Positions 53,797 through 62,809 of a stretch of DNA of 64,000 nt are shown here, one piece after another. The stretch lies in NCBI RefSeq assembly GCF_014297285.1, contig NZ_JACOQI010000007.1, forward strand, positions 62,001 to 126,000, read 5' to 3'. How positions within the stretch are numbered: the stretch's first letter is position 1; each line of letters starts with the position of its first letter. Source of the DNA: Dysosmobacter segnis. Lineage in GTDB: Bacteria; Bacillota; Clostridia; Oscillospirales; Oscillospiraceae. Under the pieces are notes generated by a model that was given only the letters and a program-made list of their open reading frames with translations, did no database searches and was not told the DNA's origin. Made by a program: the position numbers and the translations under genes.

Positions 53797-53829
53797 ACAC
53801 CGGGATGCTATGCACCCCGGTGTTCCTTA
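53797..53829 (-). terminator. Terminator after HIT-family gene
   Basis: AACACCGG / CCGGTGTT arms with an inner GGTGCATAGCATCC stem, then TTCTTTG on the minus strand. Between this and the S10 promoter (53630-53796) no gene is visible. Confidence 0.7.
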
Positions 53830-53841
53830 TTATATATGTCC

Positions 53842-54270
53842 TCAGATACCCAGCTTGGCCTTCAGTGCGGAGATCATCTCCTGGTACTCTCCATCCGTCA
53901 GGTATACCGGCTCCGGGTTGGTGATGGCAAAAGCCCCGCCGAACTCAAAGCCGCCCTCATACTTGGGGACGATATGGAAATGCAGATGGGGATTCGTGTC
54001 GCCGAAGGAGCCCAAGTTCAGCTTCGTGCAGCCCCACAGCTCCTTGATGGCGCCGCTGGCCTTAGCCAGATCCTCGGCAAAATCCGCCCGCTCCTGATCC
54101 GTGCACTCGCACAGTTCCTTTTTGTGGGCCTTCAGAGCCAGCGCGCAGCGGCCCTTGTGGGCCTGATCCTTGAAGAGATACAGCACACCGGCCTTCATCT
54201 CCCCAACCTTGAACATAATGGCCTCCCGGCCCTCGTGGTGCTCATCGCAATAGAAACAACCCATTGGCAT
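53842..54270 (-). CDS. HIT-family nucleotide-binding protein
   Basis: 142 residues. The HLHFHIVP motif (HxHxH) is the histidine triad that attacks the alpha-phosphate of nucleoside phosphoramidates and dinucleotides. An N-terminal CFYCDEHHEG block suggests a metal-binding variant. It is monocistronic. Two ATG codons (54270 and 54264) share one ribosome site, AAAGGAG; the second has the better spacing. Confidence 0.9.
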   Translation of the reverse strand: MPMGCFYCDEHHEGREAIMFKVGEMKAGVLYLFKDQAHKGRCALALKAHKKELCECTDQERADFAEDLAKASGAIKELWGCTKLNLGSFGDTNPHLHFHIVPKYEGGFEFGGAFAITNPEPVYLTDGEYQEMISALKAKLGI

Positions 54271-54310
54271 TTTCTCCTTTCAAAGTCAGGGACGGTTCCC
54301 TGTTAGCCTT

Positions 54311-54339
54311 AACATACTGCTTGCCAGCGGTTTTGTCAA
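54311..54339 (-). promoter_or_regulatory. Promoter of HIT gene
   Basis: TTGACA (54339-54334), 17 bp, TATGTT (54316-54311) on the minus strand; a CAGGGA / TCCCTG hairpin lies in the leader. Confidence 0.8.
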
Positions 54340-54341
54340 GG

Positions 54342-54372
54342 AAAAAACGGACCGGAAAACCGGTCCGTTTTG
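54342..54372. terminator. Terminator after GNAT gene
   Basis: ACGGACCGG-AAAA-CCGGTCCGT with T-tracts on both strands, directly after the GNAT stop. Confidence 0.88.
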
Positions 54373-54373
54373 T

Positions 54374-54838
54374 TTATTTCCGTTTTTCCATATAGAGCAG
54401 GTTGTCCTCTCCCGCCCGGACACGGTAGCCATTGGGATTCACCCAGCCCATGTGCTCGTAAAAGCCCAGCGCCATGTCCGAGGAGGTCAGCCAGACCCGC
54501 TGGGCCTTCGCCGCCAGCTCGTCGGCCTCCAGCGCCTCAAACAGCTCCCGGCCATAGCCCTTGCCGATGCTCTCCGGGGCAAGGAAGGCCGCCACGATCT
54601 CCGCCTCCGTCTCGCCGTCCGGCAGGACGGTGCCGGAGCCGACGATCTGTCCGTCCTCTTCCAATACATAGGTATGGCCGGTCTCAGACAGCTCAACCAT
54701 GGTCTCCGGAGAATAGTGGGGGATCAGGTAATCCAGTTCGGATTTGGGGCTGGTGTAATTGACTTCCCGCAGAGTGCGGCGGATCATAACAGAGAGGGTC
54801 TCCTCATCGCCTTTTTGGAAGCGCCGGATGGTCAGCAT
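54374..54838 (-). CDS. GNAT-family N-acetyltransferase
   Basis: 154 residues with the acetyl-CoA-binding V-A-A-F-L-A-P-E-S-I-G-K-G-Y-G-R region (motif A) and the C-terminal LGFYEHMGW of motif B. The substrate cannot be inferred. It follows prfC by 21 bp and is probably cotranscribed. Confidence 0.88.
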   Translation of the reverse strand: MLTIRRFQKGDEETLSVMIRRTLREVNYTSPKSELDYLIPHYSPETMVELSETGHTYVLEEDGQIVGSGTVLPDGETEAEIVAAFLAPESIGKGYGRELFEALEADELAAKAQRVWLTSSDMALGFYEHMGWVNPNGYRVRAGEDNLLYMEKRK

Positions 54839-54859
54839 GGTCCTACCTCCTTGATTTTA

Positions 54860-56440
54860 TTATACAGACAGGGTGTCCGCCAGTACCAGGCCGGGATTGT
54901 GCTTGGTAAGGAAACCCACGCTCCACTCGCCGTCAAAGGCCAGCAGATAGCGGTCCCGGAAATCCTGCAGCACAGCGGCGCCGGTGCAGAGCACGATCTC
55001 ATCGGGGTGGCAGTCCATGGATTCAATGAGCCGCAGATGGTCATAGGGCAGGCTGGTCATCCGCAGATCCACGTTGTACTCGTTTTTCATACGGTACTCG
55101 AACACGTCGAATTGCAGGGTGCCCACCACGCCTACGATGACCTCCTCCAGGCCCGCGCCGGGGATCTTGAAGATCTGGATGGCGCCCTCCTGTGCGATCT
55201 GCTCCGTTCCCTTGATGAACTGCTTTCGCTTCATGGTGTCCTTGGGAGACACCCGCATAAAGTGCTCCGGCTCAAACGTGGGGATGCCTGAATACCGGAA
55301 CTTCTTCCCCGGCACGGTGATGGTATCGCCGATGGCGAACAGGCCGGGATCGAACACGCCGATGATGTCGCCGGCGTAGGCTTCCTCCACGATCTCGCGC
55401 TCCGCGGCCATCATGGTCTGGGGCTGGCTGAGACGCAGCTTTTTGCCGCTCTGGACATGGTAATATTCCGTATCCCGCTCAAACTTGCCGGAGCAGATCC
55501 GCATGAAGGCCAGCCGGTCCCGGTGGGCCTTATTCATGTTGGCCTGAATCTTAAACACAAAGGCGGAGAAATCCGGGGAAAACACATCCACCTCGCCCTG
55601 ATCGCTGACGCGGGGCAGCGGAGCGGTGGTCATCCGCAGGAATTCCTCCAAAAACGGCTCCACGCCGAAGGTGGTCAGAGCAGAACCGAAGAACACGGGA
55701 GATAGGGTGCCGTTCCGGACGGCCTGCATATCAAAGTCCCGTCCGGCTCCCAGCAGCTCCACCTCGTCCCGCAGCTTGGCGGCCTTTTCCGTGCCCAGTG
55801 TCTCGTCCAGTGTGGGGTCCTCCAAGGCTACCTCCATGGAGTTGACCTTCTTGCCCCGGGTTTCGCCGGAGAAGAAGAGAATCCGCTGCTTTTCCCGGTC
55901 GTAGACACCGGCAAACTCCTTGCCGCAGCCGATGGGCCAGTTGACGGCGTAGGTGTCGATACCCAGTTCCCGCTCTACCTCCTCGCACAGCTCCAAGGGG
56001 TCACGGGTCTCACGGTCCATCTTGTTGATAAAGGTGAAAATGGGGATGTGTCGCAGGGCGCAGACCTTGAACAGCTTCCGGGTCTGAGGCTCCACGCCCT
56101 TGGCGCCGTCGATGACCATGACGGCGCTGTCAGCAGCCATCAGGGTCCGGTAGGTGTCCTCGGAGAAGTCCTGATGGCCGGGGGTATCCAGAATGTTGAT
56201 GCAGAAGCCGTTGTGCTGGAACTGCATCACGGAGCTGGTGACGGAAATGCCGCGCTGCTTTTCGATCTCCATCCAGTCAGAGGTGGCAGCCTTGGCCCGC
56301 TTGCCCTTGACCTCACCGGCCTGCGCGATGGCGCCGCCGTAGAGCAGGAACTTTTCCGTCAAAGTGGTCTTACCGGCGTCCGGGTGAGAAATGATAGCGA
56401 ATGTCCGCCGCCGGGAAATTTCTTCTTCTAATGTTGGCAT
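54860..56440 (-). CDS. prfC: Peptide chain release factor 3
   Basis: GTPase that recycles RF1/RF2 after termination. 526 residues: G1 SHPDAGKTT, G2/G3 with ISVTSSVMQF and DTPGHQDFS, G4 NKMDRE, then the RF3-specific C-terminal domains. The length matches bacterial RF3 rather than EF-G. Confidence 0.97.
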   Translation of the reverse strand: MPTLEEEISRRRTFAIISHPDAGKTTLTEKFLLYGGAIAQAGEVKGKRAKAATSDWMEIEKQRGISVTSSVMQFQHNGFCINILDTPGHQDFSEDTYRTLMAADSAVMVIDGAKGVEPQTRKLFKVCALRHIPIFTFINKMDRETRDPLELCEEVERELGIDTYAVNWPIGCGKEFAGVYDREKQRILFFSGETRGKKVNSMEVALEDPTLDETLGTEKAAKLRDEVELLGAGRDFDMQAVRNGTLSPVFFGSALTTFGVEPFLEEFLRMTTAPLPRVSDQGEVDVFSPDFSAFVFKIQANMNKAHRDRLAFMRICSGKFERDTEYYHVQSGKKLRLSQPQTMMAAEREIVEEAYAGDIIGVFDPGLFAIGDTITVPGKKFRYSGIPTFEPEHFMRVSPKDTMKRKQFIKGTEQIAQEGAIQIFKIPGAGLEEVIVGVVGTLQFDVFEYRMKNEYNVDLRMTSLPYDHLRLIESMDCHPDEIVLCTGAAVLQDFRDRYLLAFDGEWSVGFLTKHNPGLVLADTLSV

Positions 56441-56476
56441 GATATTCCTCCTGAATTCATATACACAGACTTAGCT

Positions 56477-56505
56477 ACTCTAACACATCTCCCCTGCTCG
56501 CGCAA
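56477..56505 (-). promoter_or_regulatory. Promoter of prfC-GNAT operon
   Basis: TTGCGC (56505-56500), 17 bp, TAGAGT (56482-56477) on the minus strand. Confidence 0.6.
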
Positions 56506-56551
56506 GGGAAAAACGGGGAAAACAGGCGAAATTGCCCGGTTTCCCCCATCG

Positions 56552-56719
56552 TCAGAGGTCCTTTGCCGCATATTTCTTCAAAAGGTCCTCGATGGCCTCG
56601 TCCAAAAGCTTTGTTTTAGTCAGGCGTGTCTTTTTAGAAAGTTCATTGAACGGCTCCACCAATTCATTGGCCAGCGAGGAAACGAACTTTTTACGATTTA
56701 CTAATACAGCTTCACCCAT
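56552..56719 (-). CDS. Small ribbon-helix-helix regulator (55 aa)
   Basis: 55 residues: a short strand (AVLVNRKKFVSSL) then two helices (NELVEPFNELSKKT, TKTKLLDEAIEDLLKKYA), the layout of CopG/Arc-type DNA-binding proteins. GGAGGTT lies before the ATG. Two 11-bp tandem repeats lie in its own promoter, as expected for an RHH autorepressor. The stop is close to the prfC promoter. Confidence 0.8.
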   Translation of the reverse strand: MGEAVLVNRKKFVSSLANELVEPFNELSKKTRLTKTKLLDEAIEDLLKKYAAKDL

Positions 56720-56733
56720 GTAGTAACCTCCAT

Positions 56734-56812
56734 TGCACTATATATGCACTATATCATGCCCATTTTTTCTTGACAAGTCGTTACCTCATGGTATATATAT
56801 AGTAATATACTA
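56734..56812. promoter_or_regulatory. Divergent promoter and operator region of RHH gene and small gene
   Basis: TTGACAA at 56770-56776 supplies a -35 for both strands: plus TTGACA with TATATA at 56792-56797 (16 bp), minus TTGTCA with TATAGT at 56753-56748 (17 bp). Two tandem 11-bp repeats (TGCACTATATA, TGCACTATATC; 56734-56755) cover the minus -10 and start. A palindrome TAGTA-ATA-TACTA (56800-56812) lies at the plus start. Confidence 0.75.
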
Positions 56813-56834
56813 AGTACCATATAGGGGTGTTTTT

Positions 56835-57110
56835 ATGAATTTACAGGACGATACCATTCAACTGCTGGTGGATCTGGTGGAAAAGGAGCAGCGGCGGCTG
56901 GATCAGTTTCAGCCGGACAGTCAGGACTACGCCCGCCGGTTTCATGCCCTGATGGACCGCTTTGCCGACGATCAGCCGCTGCGAAAAGAGCTTTTGGGGC
57001 TGGCGGACCTCCACGGTCTCATCAACTGCCGCCACAAGCACTTCTTTTTTCAGGCCGGCGTCCAGCTGGGTCTGGCTTTGGGCAGTATCGCCGTTTTGCA
57101 GGACCGGTAA
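56835..57110 (+). CDS. Small helical protein of unknown function (91 aa)
   Basis: Mostly alpha-helical and acidic, beginning MNLQDDTIQLLVDLVEKEQR, with a C-terminal FFFQAGVQLGLALGSI segment reminiscent of DUF6809-like small proteins. No enzyme motif. Divergent from the RHH gene and sharing its control region, so it may be the RHH target. No good Shine-Dalgarno besides AGGGG. Function unknown. Confidence 0.6.
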   Translation: MNLQDDTIQLLVDLVEKEQRRLDQFQPDSQDYARRFHALMDRFADDQPLRKELLGLADLHGLINCRHKHFFFQAGVQLGLALGSIAVLQDR

Positions 57111-57178
57111 ATCTTGAAAAATCTGTCGAATTGTGGTATTTTTGAGGAAGAAACTTCTTCCGCAAGGATGGATGTGCT

Positions 57179-57925
57179 ATGAATGCAAACGCGATCCGCC
57201 TCCGCAGCGGCACCTTAGATTCCCTTCGGGGACTGACCCTGTTCAGCATGATCGCCTATCACCTCTGCTGGGATCTGGTGTATCTCCGGGGCCTGCCGTG
57301 GGCCTGGTATAACGGCTTTTGGGCGTATATCTGGCAGCAGAGCATCTGCTGTACCTTCATTCTGCTCTCCGGCTACTGCTGGCAGATGGGTCGGCATCCT
57401 CTCCGCCGGGGCCTTATGAGCTTCTGCGGCGGAATACTCGTGTCTCTGGCAACAGCTCTGGTAACGCCGGAGGAGCCGATCCGGTTCGGCGTGCTGACTT
57501 TTTTAGGGACTGCCGCCCTGCTGACTGTCCCTCTCCGTCCTCTGTTGGCCCGGATTCCGCCCCGGCTGGGGCTTGTCCTCAGCTTTTCCCTGTTTCTGCT
57601 GGCGCGGGATGTGAATCACGGCTATCTCGGCTTTGCTTGGGTGCCGCTGCTGCGGCTACCCCGTGGCTGGTACACAAATCTCGCCACCGCCGGTCTGGGT
57701 TTTCCCGCCCCCGCCTTTGCGTCCTCAGACTATTTCTCCCTGCTGCCGTGGCTCTTTCTGTTCTGGACCGGGTTCTATCTCTACCGACTGCGGCCGGAGA
57801 TCCCCGCCCTGCCGGATATTCGCCTGCCGGGGCTGTCCGTTATAAGCCGTCACTCTCTGCTGCTCTATCTGCTGCATCAGCCGGTGCTGTACGCCGCGCT
57901 GGTGCTGCTGCCCACCATTTTGTAA
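57179..57925 (+). CDS. DUF1624/heparan-alpha-glucosaminide N-acetyltransferase-like membrane protein
   Basis: 248 residues, seven to eight membrane helices. The N-terminal SLRGLTLFSMIAYHLCWDLV (with the R-G-x-x and H) and the terminal HSLLLYLLHQPVLY are the family's two signatures. Proteins of this type transfer acyl groups across membranes; the bacterial substrate is unknown. First of three genes spaced 10-13 bp apart, each with AGGAGGTCCT-type ribosome sites. Confidence 0.85.
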   Translation: MNANAIRLRSGTLDSLRGLTLFSMIAYHLCWDLVYLRGLPWAWYNGFWAYIWQQSICCTFILLSGYCWQMGRHPLRRGLMSFCGGILVSLATALVTPEEPIRFGVLTFLGTAALLTVPLRPLLARIPPRLGLVLSFSLFLLARDVNHGYLGFAWVPLLRLPRGWYTNLATAGLGFPAPAFASSDYFSLLPWLFLFWTGFYLYRLRPEIPALPDIRLPGLSVISRHSLLLYLLHQPVLYAALVLLPTIL

Positions 57926-57938
57926 GGAGGTCCTTCCT

Positions 57939-58547
57939 ATGTCCCATCAACTGATCGTAGCCATCGGCCGGGAATCCGGCAGCGGCGGACTGGATATCGC
58001 CCATGCGCTGGCGGAGCGGCTTCAGCTCCCCCTGTTCGACAAGAGCATTCTGCAAAAAGCCGCAGAGGACAAGGGCGTCAGCGCCGAAACGCTGGAGCGC
58101 TACGATGAGCGCCCTTACTCCCCCCTGTTCTGCCGCTCCGTCCGGGGCATCAGCAGCGCCCCGGAGGACTGCGTGGCCCAGATGCAGTTTGAGCTGCTGC
58201 GCCAGCACGCTAACGCCGGAGAATCCTTCGTGGTACTGGGCCGCTGCGCTGAAGAGGTGCTGGCGGACCGGGAGGGACTGGTATCCATCTTCGTCCGGGC
58301 GGATCTGGATTTCCGGGTCAAGCGCACCCCTCTGCCGGAGGAGGAAGCATTGGACTTCATCAAGCATCAGGACCGGCAGCGGCGGATCTACCATGACCAG
58401 CACTGCAAAGGTGACTGGGGCGATGCCAAATGTTACGATCTGGTGATCAACAGCGCCCGACTGGACATCCCCGGCACCGTGGATATTCTGGAACAATACA
58501 TCCGCTCCCGGGCCGCTCAGTTCGATGATCGGCCTGCCGGTGAATAA
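57939..58547 (+). CDS. Cytidylate kinase-like protein
   Basis: 202 residues with the nucleotide-binding loop GRESGSGGLDIAHALA near the N-terminus and the D-x-x-RR-x-x-YH segment (DRQRRIYHDQHC). Belongs to the cytidylate-kinase-2 group rather than Cmk. The true substrate is unproven. Preceded by a near-ideal TAAGGAGGT. Confidence 0.85.
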   Translation: MSHQLIVAIGRESGSGGLDIAHALAERLQLPLFDKSILQKAAEDKGVSAETLERYDERPYSPLFCRSVRGISSAPEDCVAQMQFELLRQHANAGESFVVLGRCAEEVLADREGLVSIFVRADLDFRVKRTPLPEEEALDFIKHQDRQRRIYHDQHCKGDWGDAKCYDLVINSARLDIPGTVDILEQYIRSRAAQFDDRPAGE

Positions 58548-58557
58548 AGGAGGTCCT

Positions 58558-59148
58558 ATGTCCGTACAAAAGAAAGAAAAAGCCATGTGGGAAATGCTGG
58601 ACCGTTTCTTTCTCCGGGTCCTGGGGGAAAAAGAGGGAACGGCGGTCATGGCGGAAAGCCGGGAAGAAGCCGCATCGTTTTTAGCCAGCTCTCAGGAGAC
58701 CTCCCCCTCCCGGCGCGCCCTGATGCAAAGCACGATCCTGCCGCGGGTCGCAGTCTACACTGTATTGAAGCACCGGGGGCTGGATGCTGAAAAGCTCATG
58801 GAGAAATATGTGCGGGAGGTACAGGGTCCCGCCTCCCATGACCGGTACGCCGGTCTGGAATGGGTTCCCCGTTTCTTCTCGGTATTTCGCTGGGCCTTCC
58901 GGAAAACGACCTCCTCCAGCGACGCTTGGGTCAGCACCTTTGAGGAACAGCCGGAGGAATTTGACCTGACCATCCACCAGTGTCTCTGGCATGATACCTG
59001 CGTATCATGCGGCTGTCCGGAAGTCTGCCGTTTTTTCTGCGAATGTGACAATTACGCCTTCGGTGATCTGAAAAAAGTCGGTTTCCGACGCACCCAGACA
59101 TTGGGGACCGGCGGTGATTGCTGCGATTTCCATTTCTACAAGAAATAA
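58558..59148 (+). CDS. L-2-amino-thiazoline-4-carboxylate hydrolase-like protein
   Basis: 196 residues. The C-terminal half carries five clustered cysteines (CVSCGCPEVCRFFCECDN) and ends FGDLKKVGFRRTQTLGTGGD followed by CCDFHF, the pattern of the ATC-hydrolase family. Whether it acts on thiazolines is not known for most members. Start at 58558 after AAAGGAGGTCCT; the longer frame overlaps the kinase gene. Confidence 0.75.
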   Translation: MSVQKKEKAMWEMLDRFFLRVLGEKEGTAVMAESREEAASFLASSQETSPSRRALMQSTILPRVAVYTVLKHRGLDAEKLMEKYVREVQGPASHDRYAGLEWVPRFFSVFRWAFRKTTSSSDAWVSTFEEQPEEFDLTIHQCLWHDTCVSCGCPEVCRFFCECDNYAFGDLKKVGFRRTQTLGTGGDCCDFHFYKK

Positions 59149-59152
59149 CAGA

Positions 59153-59186
59153 GACGGCGCTGTCCCAAAAGGGCAGCGCCGTTTTT
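59153..59186. terminator. Terminator between convergent ATC-hydrolase-like and DUF6512 genes
   Basis: ACGGCGCTGTCCC-AAAA-GGGCAGCGCCGT then TTTTT on the plus strand; it abuts the stop of the minus-strand gene. Confidence 0.88.
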
Positions 59187-59714
59187 CTACGGTATCCCAT
59201 AAAGTCCCGTCAGCGGATCCCGGAACAGGGCGATGTGGGGCGGCGAAAAGGTCCACCAGACAAACAGGAACGCCAGCACCCACAGCCACACCAGCCCCGC
59301 CACCTGGCATCCCATCTTCCAGAGCCGCCGCTGACGGTGAAGCAGATCGTCCAGCCAAAACGTCACCGCCGCCGACAGATAGAAGATGGCCGCGTCCGCC
59401 CAGAGTGTGTGATCTCCCCAAACGCCGGTGTAGGTATAATACAATGTGGGGATCAGGGCCAGTCCCGCCGTGACGCTGACCGCCCGGGCCGCCAGCAGGC
59501 CGTCCCGCTCTCCCATGCAGAATTGCGCCGCCGTAAAGAGGAGCACCGGGAAAAACAGCAGCTTCATGTGCTCCCATACGGATTCATTCACAGCGCAGAA
59601 CACCCCCGCCAGCAGCGCCCCGCTGCTCCACCTGTACGCGAAGTGGGCCAAGGTACCCAGCACCGCCGCCGTAAGAAAGCCCGTCAGGGGCCAGAACCGC
59701 CACCGTCTCCCCAT
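59187..59714 (-). CDS. DUF6512-like membrane protein
   Basis: 175 residues, five predicted membrane helices, with the family's NESVWEHMKLLFFP segment and TLYYTYTG. Function unknown. Start at 59714 after GGGAGGTCATT; an in-frame ATG at 59765 lacks a ribosome site. Downstream of azlCD on the same strand. Confidence 0.8.
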   Translation of the reverse strand: MGRRWRFWPLTGFLTAAVLGTLAHFAYRWSSGALLAGVFCAVNESVWEHMKLLFFPVLLFTAAQFCMGERDGLLAARAVSVTAGLALIPTLYYTYTGVWGDHTLWADAAIFYLSAAVTFWLDDLLHRQRRLWKMGCQVAGLVWLWVLAFLFVWWTFSPPHIALFRDPLTGLYGIP

Positions 59715-59785
59715 AATGACCTCCCGCCCGAAAAATAAAAGCACAGCATTTGACTGTGCTTCCATTTTATGCGATTTATTTTATT

Positions 59786-60121
59786 TTATGCGAAAACGGC
59801 CTGCACCAGAACCATGTACAGCGCCGTGCCCCCGGCGATAGAGAACAGCACGTTCCGTTTCCACAGATGCAGCCCCACCACGGCGGCAGAGGCCAGCAGC
59901 TCCGGCGCGCCATGGGTCCCGGAGAGCCAGGAGACGTTTTTGAAGCAGTACACCGTCAGCAGGCCCATCATGGCGGGCGGCAGCACCTTGCCCAGATACA
60001 GCACCACCGCCGGCGGGTCCTTCTTCTCCGGGAAGAGCCAGAAGGGAAGCCAGCGGGTGAACTGCGTCCCCACAGCGATGGCCAGAATGGTGATGAGGGC
60101 CTGAACGCTTGTCATTTGCAC
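59786..60121 (-). CDS. azlD: Branched-chain amino-acid export protein AzlD
   Basis: 111 residues, three to four membrane helices, with [10 protein letters not shown] and the middle helix [15 protein letters not shown] typical of AzlD. Small partner of AzlC in export of branched-chain amino acids. Overlaps azlC by 10 bp. Confidence 0.9.
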   Translation of the reverse strand: MQMTSVQALITILAIAVGTQFTRWLPFWLFPEKKDPPAVVLYLGKVLPPAMMGLLTVYCFKNVSWLSGTHGAPELLASAAVVGLHLWKRNVLFSIAGGTALYMVLVQAVFA

Positions 60122-60819
60122 AGTTTTTTCCTCCCTCCCAGTAAAACGGCCAGCAGTAAGATCATGGCAGGGATCAGGAAATTATCCGGGCCAAACACAG
60201 CCAGACTTGCGGCGGTGCAGACCATGCCGATGATCCCGGCGGCCCGGTTTTCCTTTTTCTTCACCTGTTCCAGCAGCAGCACGATGAACAGCGCCGTCAG
60301 CGTAAAATCCAAACCGGTCGTGTCAAAGGTAAGCAGCCCGCCCACAGCGTTCCCCAGTGTGCAGCCCACCTGCCAGTAAAGGTAGTCCAGCAGTGAGATC
60401 CAGAAGTAGAAGTCCCTCCGGGCTACGCCCTCCGGCGGCTCCAGTGTGGATACCAGAGAAAAGGTCTCGTCCGTCAGGGTACAGATCAAAACAGGGCGAA
60501 CCGGGCCGGTGCCCCGGTACTTTTCCAGCATGGACAGGCCATAAAAGGCGTGCCGGGCATTGACCATCACGGACATTAGCAGCGCCTGAAAGGGGTCGAA
60601 GGCCGCCGTCAGCAGCGAGACGCCCACAAACTGCATACTGCCGCAGTAGCAGATCATGCTCATGGCGATAGACCAGCCGATCCCATATCCGGCGGTCCGC
60701 AGCAGGATGCCGAAGGCTGCGCCCAGACAGAGATACCCCGTCATCACCGGAATGGTGGCGGGAAATGCGGCCCGCAGAGCGGCGCTTCGATTTTTCACGA
60801 TGGTTTCATGTTCTTCCAT
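60112..60819 (-). CDS. azlC: Branched-chain amino-acid permease AzlC
   Basis: 235 residues with [23 protein letters not shown] and [12 protein letters not shown], the AzlC signatures, across six to seven membrane helices. The ATG at 60819 is chosen because the promoter predicts a transcript start near 60849, which would leave the ATG at 60843 almost at the 5' end; neither has a clear Shine-Dalgarno. Confidence 0.92.
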   Translation of the reverse strand: MEEHETIVKNRSAALRAAFPATIPVMTGYLCLGAAFGILLRTAGYGIGWSIAMSMICYCGSMQFVGVSLLTAAFDPFQALLMSVMVNARHAFYGLSMLEKYRGTGPVRPVLICTLTDETFSLVSTLEPPEGVARRDFYFWISLLDYLYWQVGCTLGNAVGGLLTFDTTGLDFTLTALFIVLLLEQVKKKENRAAGIIGMVCTAASLAVFGPDNFLIPAMILLLAVLLGGRKKLCK

Positions 60820-60855
60820 ATGCACTACCCATTTCGCAGGCAATTTTATACGCAG

Positions 60856-60884
60856 AGTATACCGCCGGAAGGTTCCTCTGTCAA
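60856..60884 (-). promoter_or_regulatory. Promoter of azlCD
   Basis: TTGACA (60884-60879), 17 bp, TATACT (60861-60856) on the minus strand. Confidence 0.88.
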
Positions 60885-60900
60885 TTCCGTTTCAGGATAT

Positions 60901-60928
60901 AAAAAAAGAGCTGCAAGGCTCTTTTTTT
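60901..60928. terminator. Terminator after argS
   Basis: AAAAAAAGAGC-TGCAAG-GCTCTTTTTTT, symmetric T-tracts, between argS and the azlC promoter. 60929-61035 shows no gene. Confidence 0.85.
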
Positions 60929-61035
60929 ATGCACTATGATAGGCTGCGCTTTCGCCCCTAAGTCATCTGATACACAGCTTCATCAGCGGCTGTCTGCGCA
61001 TTTTCTCAAAGACGCTTGGGTAACTTCGAAGGTCC

Positions 61036-62775
61036 TTACATTTTCTCCGGAGCATCCACGCCGATGAGCTTCAGGCCGTTCTTCAGCACCATGCGGGTAT
61101 CGTCCGCCAGCTTGAGACGGGCGGCAGCCACCTGCGGCTCCTCGCCCCGGATGCGGCAGGCGGTGTAGAACCGGTGGAAACAGGCCGCCAGCTCCTGCAG
61201 GCAGCGGTTGATGTGGCTGGGGTCATAATCCCGGGCCGCCAGCTTGATCTCCTCGCAGTACTGAGCGATCTGCTTGATGAGGGCCTTTTCTGCTTCGCCG
61301 GACAGCAGGCTCAGGTCGGCGGTCTCTGGCACGGTCACGCCGTCAGTCTCCAAGGCCCGCAGCAGGGAGCAGATCCGGGCGTGGGCATACTCTACATAAT
61401 AAATGGGGTTCTCGCTGTCCTCCCGGACGGCCAGACCCAGGTCGAATTCCATCTGCGTGTCGGGCTTGGCGTTGAAATACCAGCGGGCAGCGTCCACGCT
61501 GACCTCGTCCAGCAGATCGTGGAGGGAGATGGCCTTGCCGGTACGCTTGGACATCCGGACCACCTCGCCGTCCCGCAGCAGCTTCACCAGCTGCATGAGC
61601 ACGATATCCAGCCGCTCGGAGCCATTGAGGCCCAGCGCGTCCAGCGCGCCCTTCAGACGGGCCACATGGCCGTGATGGTCGGCGCCCCAGATGTTGATGA
61701 CCTTGTCGAAGCCGCGGACGGCAAACTTATTGCGATGATAGGCGATGTCCGCAGCGAAGTAGGTGTAGAAGCCGTTGGCCCGGCGGAGCACGTCATCCTT
61801 CAGATCCAGCTTTTCAATGTCCGCTTCCTTTTTGCCCTGCTTGCGGAAGTGCTCCCGCAGAATATCGGCCGTCTTCATCCACAGAGCGCCGTCCTTTTCG
61901 TAGGTCCAGCCCTTTTCCGTCAGCAGCTCCACGGTCTCGGCCACATAGCCGCTCTCGTGGAGGGTAGACTCGTAGAACCAGGTATCGTAATGGATCTTAT
62001 AGCGCTCCAGATCCGTCTTCATGCGGGGCAGGTTCACAGAAAGGCCGAACTGCGCCAGCGCGTCCTGCCGCTTCTGCTCGGAGGCATTCAGCAGGCTGTC
62101 GCCGTGCTCGTCATAATAGGCCTTGGCCAGTTCCTTGATGTCCTCGCCCTGATAGCCATCCTCCGGGAAGGCGATGGAATCCTCGCCATTGATAAGCTGG
62201 AGGTAGCGAACCTCGATGGAACGGGCAAACTTGTCGATCTGGTGTCCGGCGTCGTTGACATAGAACTCTCTGGACACATCCGCGCCGCAGGCGGCGAGGA
62301 CGGAGGCCAGAGTATCGCCCAGCACGCCGCCCCGGGCGTTGCCCATGTGCATGGGTCCGGTGGGGTTGGCGGAGACAAACTCCACCATGATCTTCTGACC
62401 CTTGAGACTGTCATTGGTGCCGTAGACGTCCTTCTCCGTTTCCACGGCGTTCATGACGCCGGCATACCACTGGTCTCCCAGTCGGAAGTTCAGAAAGCCG
62501 GGGCCAGCGATCTCCGCAGAGGTAAAGTAGGTGCCGGCGAGATCCATGTGGTCCAACAGCGCCTGAGCGATCACGCGGGGCGGTTTGCCCAGTGCCTTGG
62601 CGGCAGCCAGAGCAAAGGTGGTGGTATAGTCGCCGTTGGCGGTATCCTTGGGGATCTCTACGGGGGCGGTCTTGACCTCTGCCTCCGGCAGAGTGCCGTC
62701 CGCAGCAGCCGCCTTGTAGGCTGCCATTGCCAGCGCCGCAGCCTGGTCCTTCGCGTTTTGGATCATATTCGTCAT
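61036..62775 (-). CDS. argS: Arginyl-tRNA synthetase
   Basis: 579 residues of class I type: the HIGH-equivalent NPTGPMHMGNARG, KMSKS-equivalent VRMSKRTGKAI, and the C-terminal anticodon-binding alpha domain ending in GLKLIGVDAPEKM. Cotranscribed with the DUF1934 gene 34 bp upstream. No T-box is present in that gap. Confidence 0.97.
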   Translation of the reverse strand: MTNMIQNAKDQAAALAMAAYKAAAADGTLPEAEVKTAPVEIPKDTANGDYTTTFALAAAKALGKPPRVIAQALLDHMDLAGTYFTSAEIAGPGFLNFRLGDQWYAGVMNAVETEKDVYGTNDSLKGQKIMVEFVSANPTGPMHMGNARGGVLGDTLASVLAACGADVSREFYVNDAGHQIDKFARSIEVRYLQLINGEDSIAFPEDGYQGEDIKELAKAYYDEHGDSLLNASEQKRQDALAQFGLSVNLPRMKTDLERYKIHYDTWFYESTLHESGYVAETVELLTEKGWTYEKDGALWMKTADILREHFRKQGKKEADIEKLDLKDDVLRRANGFYTYFAADIAYHRNKFAVRGFDKVINIWGADHHGHVARLKGALDALGLNGSERLDIVLMQLVKLLRDGEVVRMSKRTGKAISLHDLLDEVSVDAARWYFNAKPDTQMEFDLGLAVREDSENPIYYVEYAHARICSLLRALETDGVTVPETADLSLLSGEAEKALIKQIAQYCEEIKLAARDYDPSHINRCLQELAACFHRFYTACRIRGEEPQVAAARLKLADDTRMVLKNGLKLIGVDAPEKM

Positions 62776-62809
62776 ATCGTTAAACCCTTTCTTCGGTTAA
62801 ATTTGCCAT

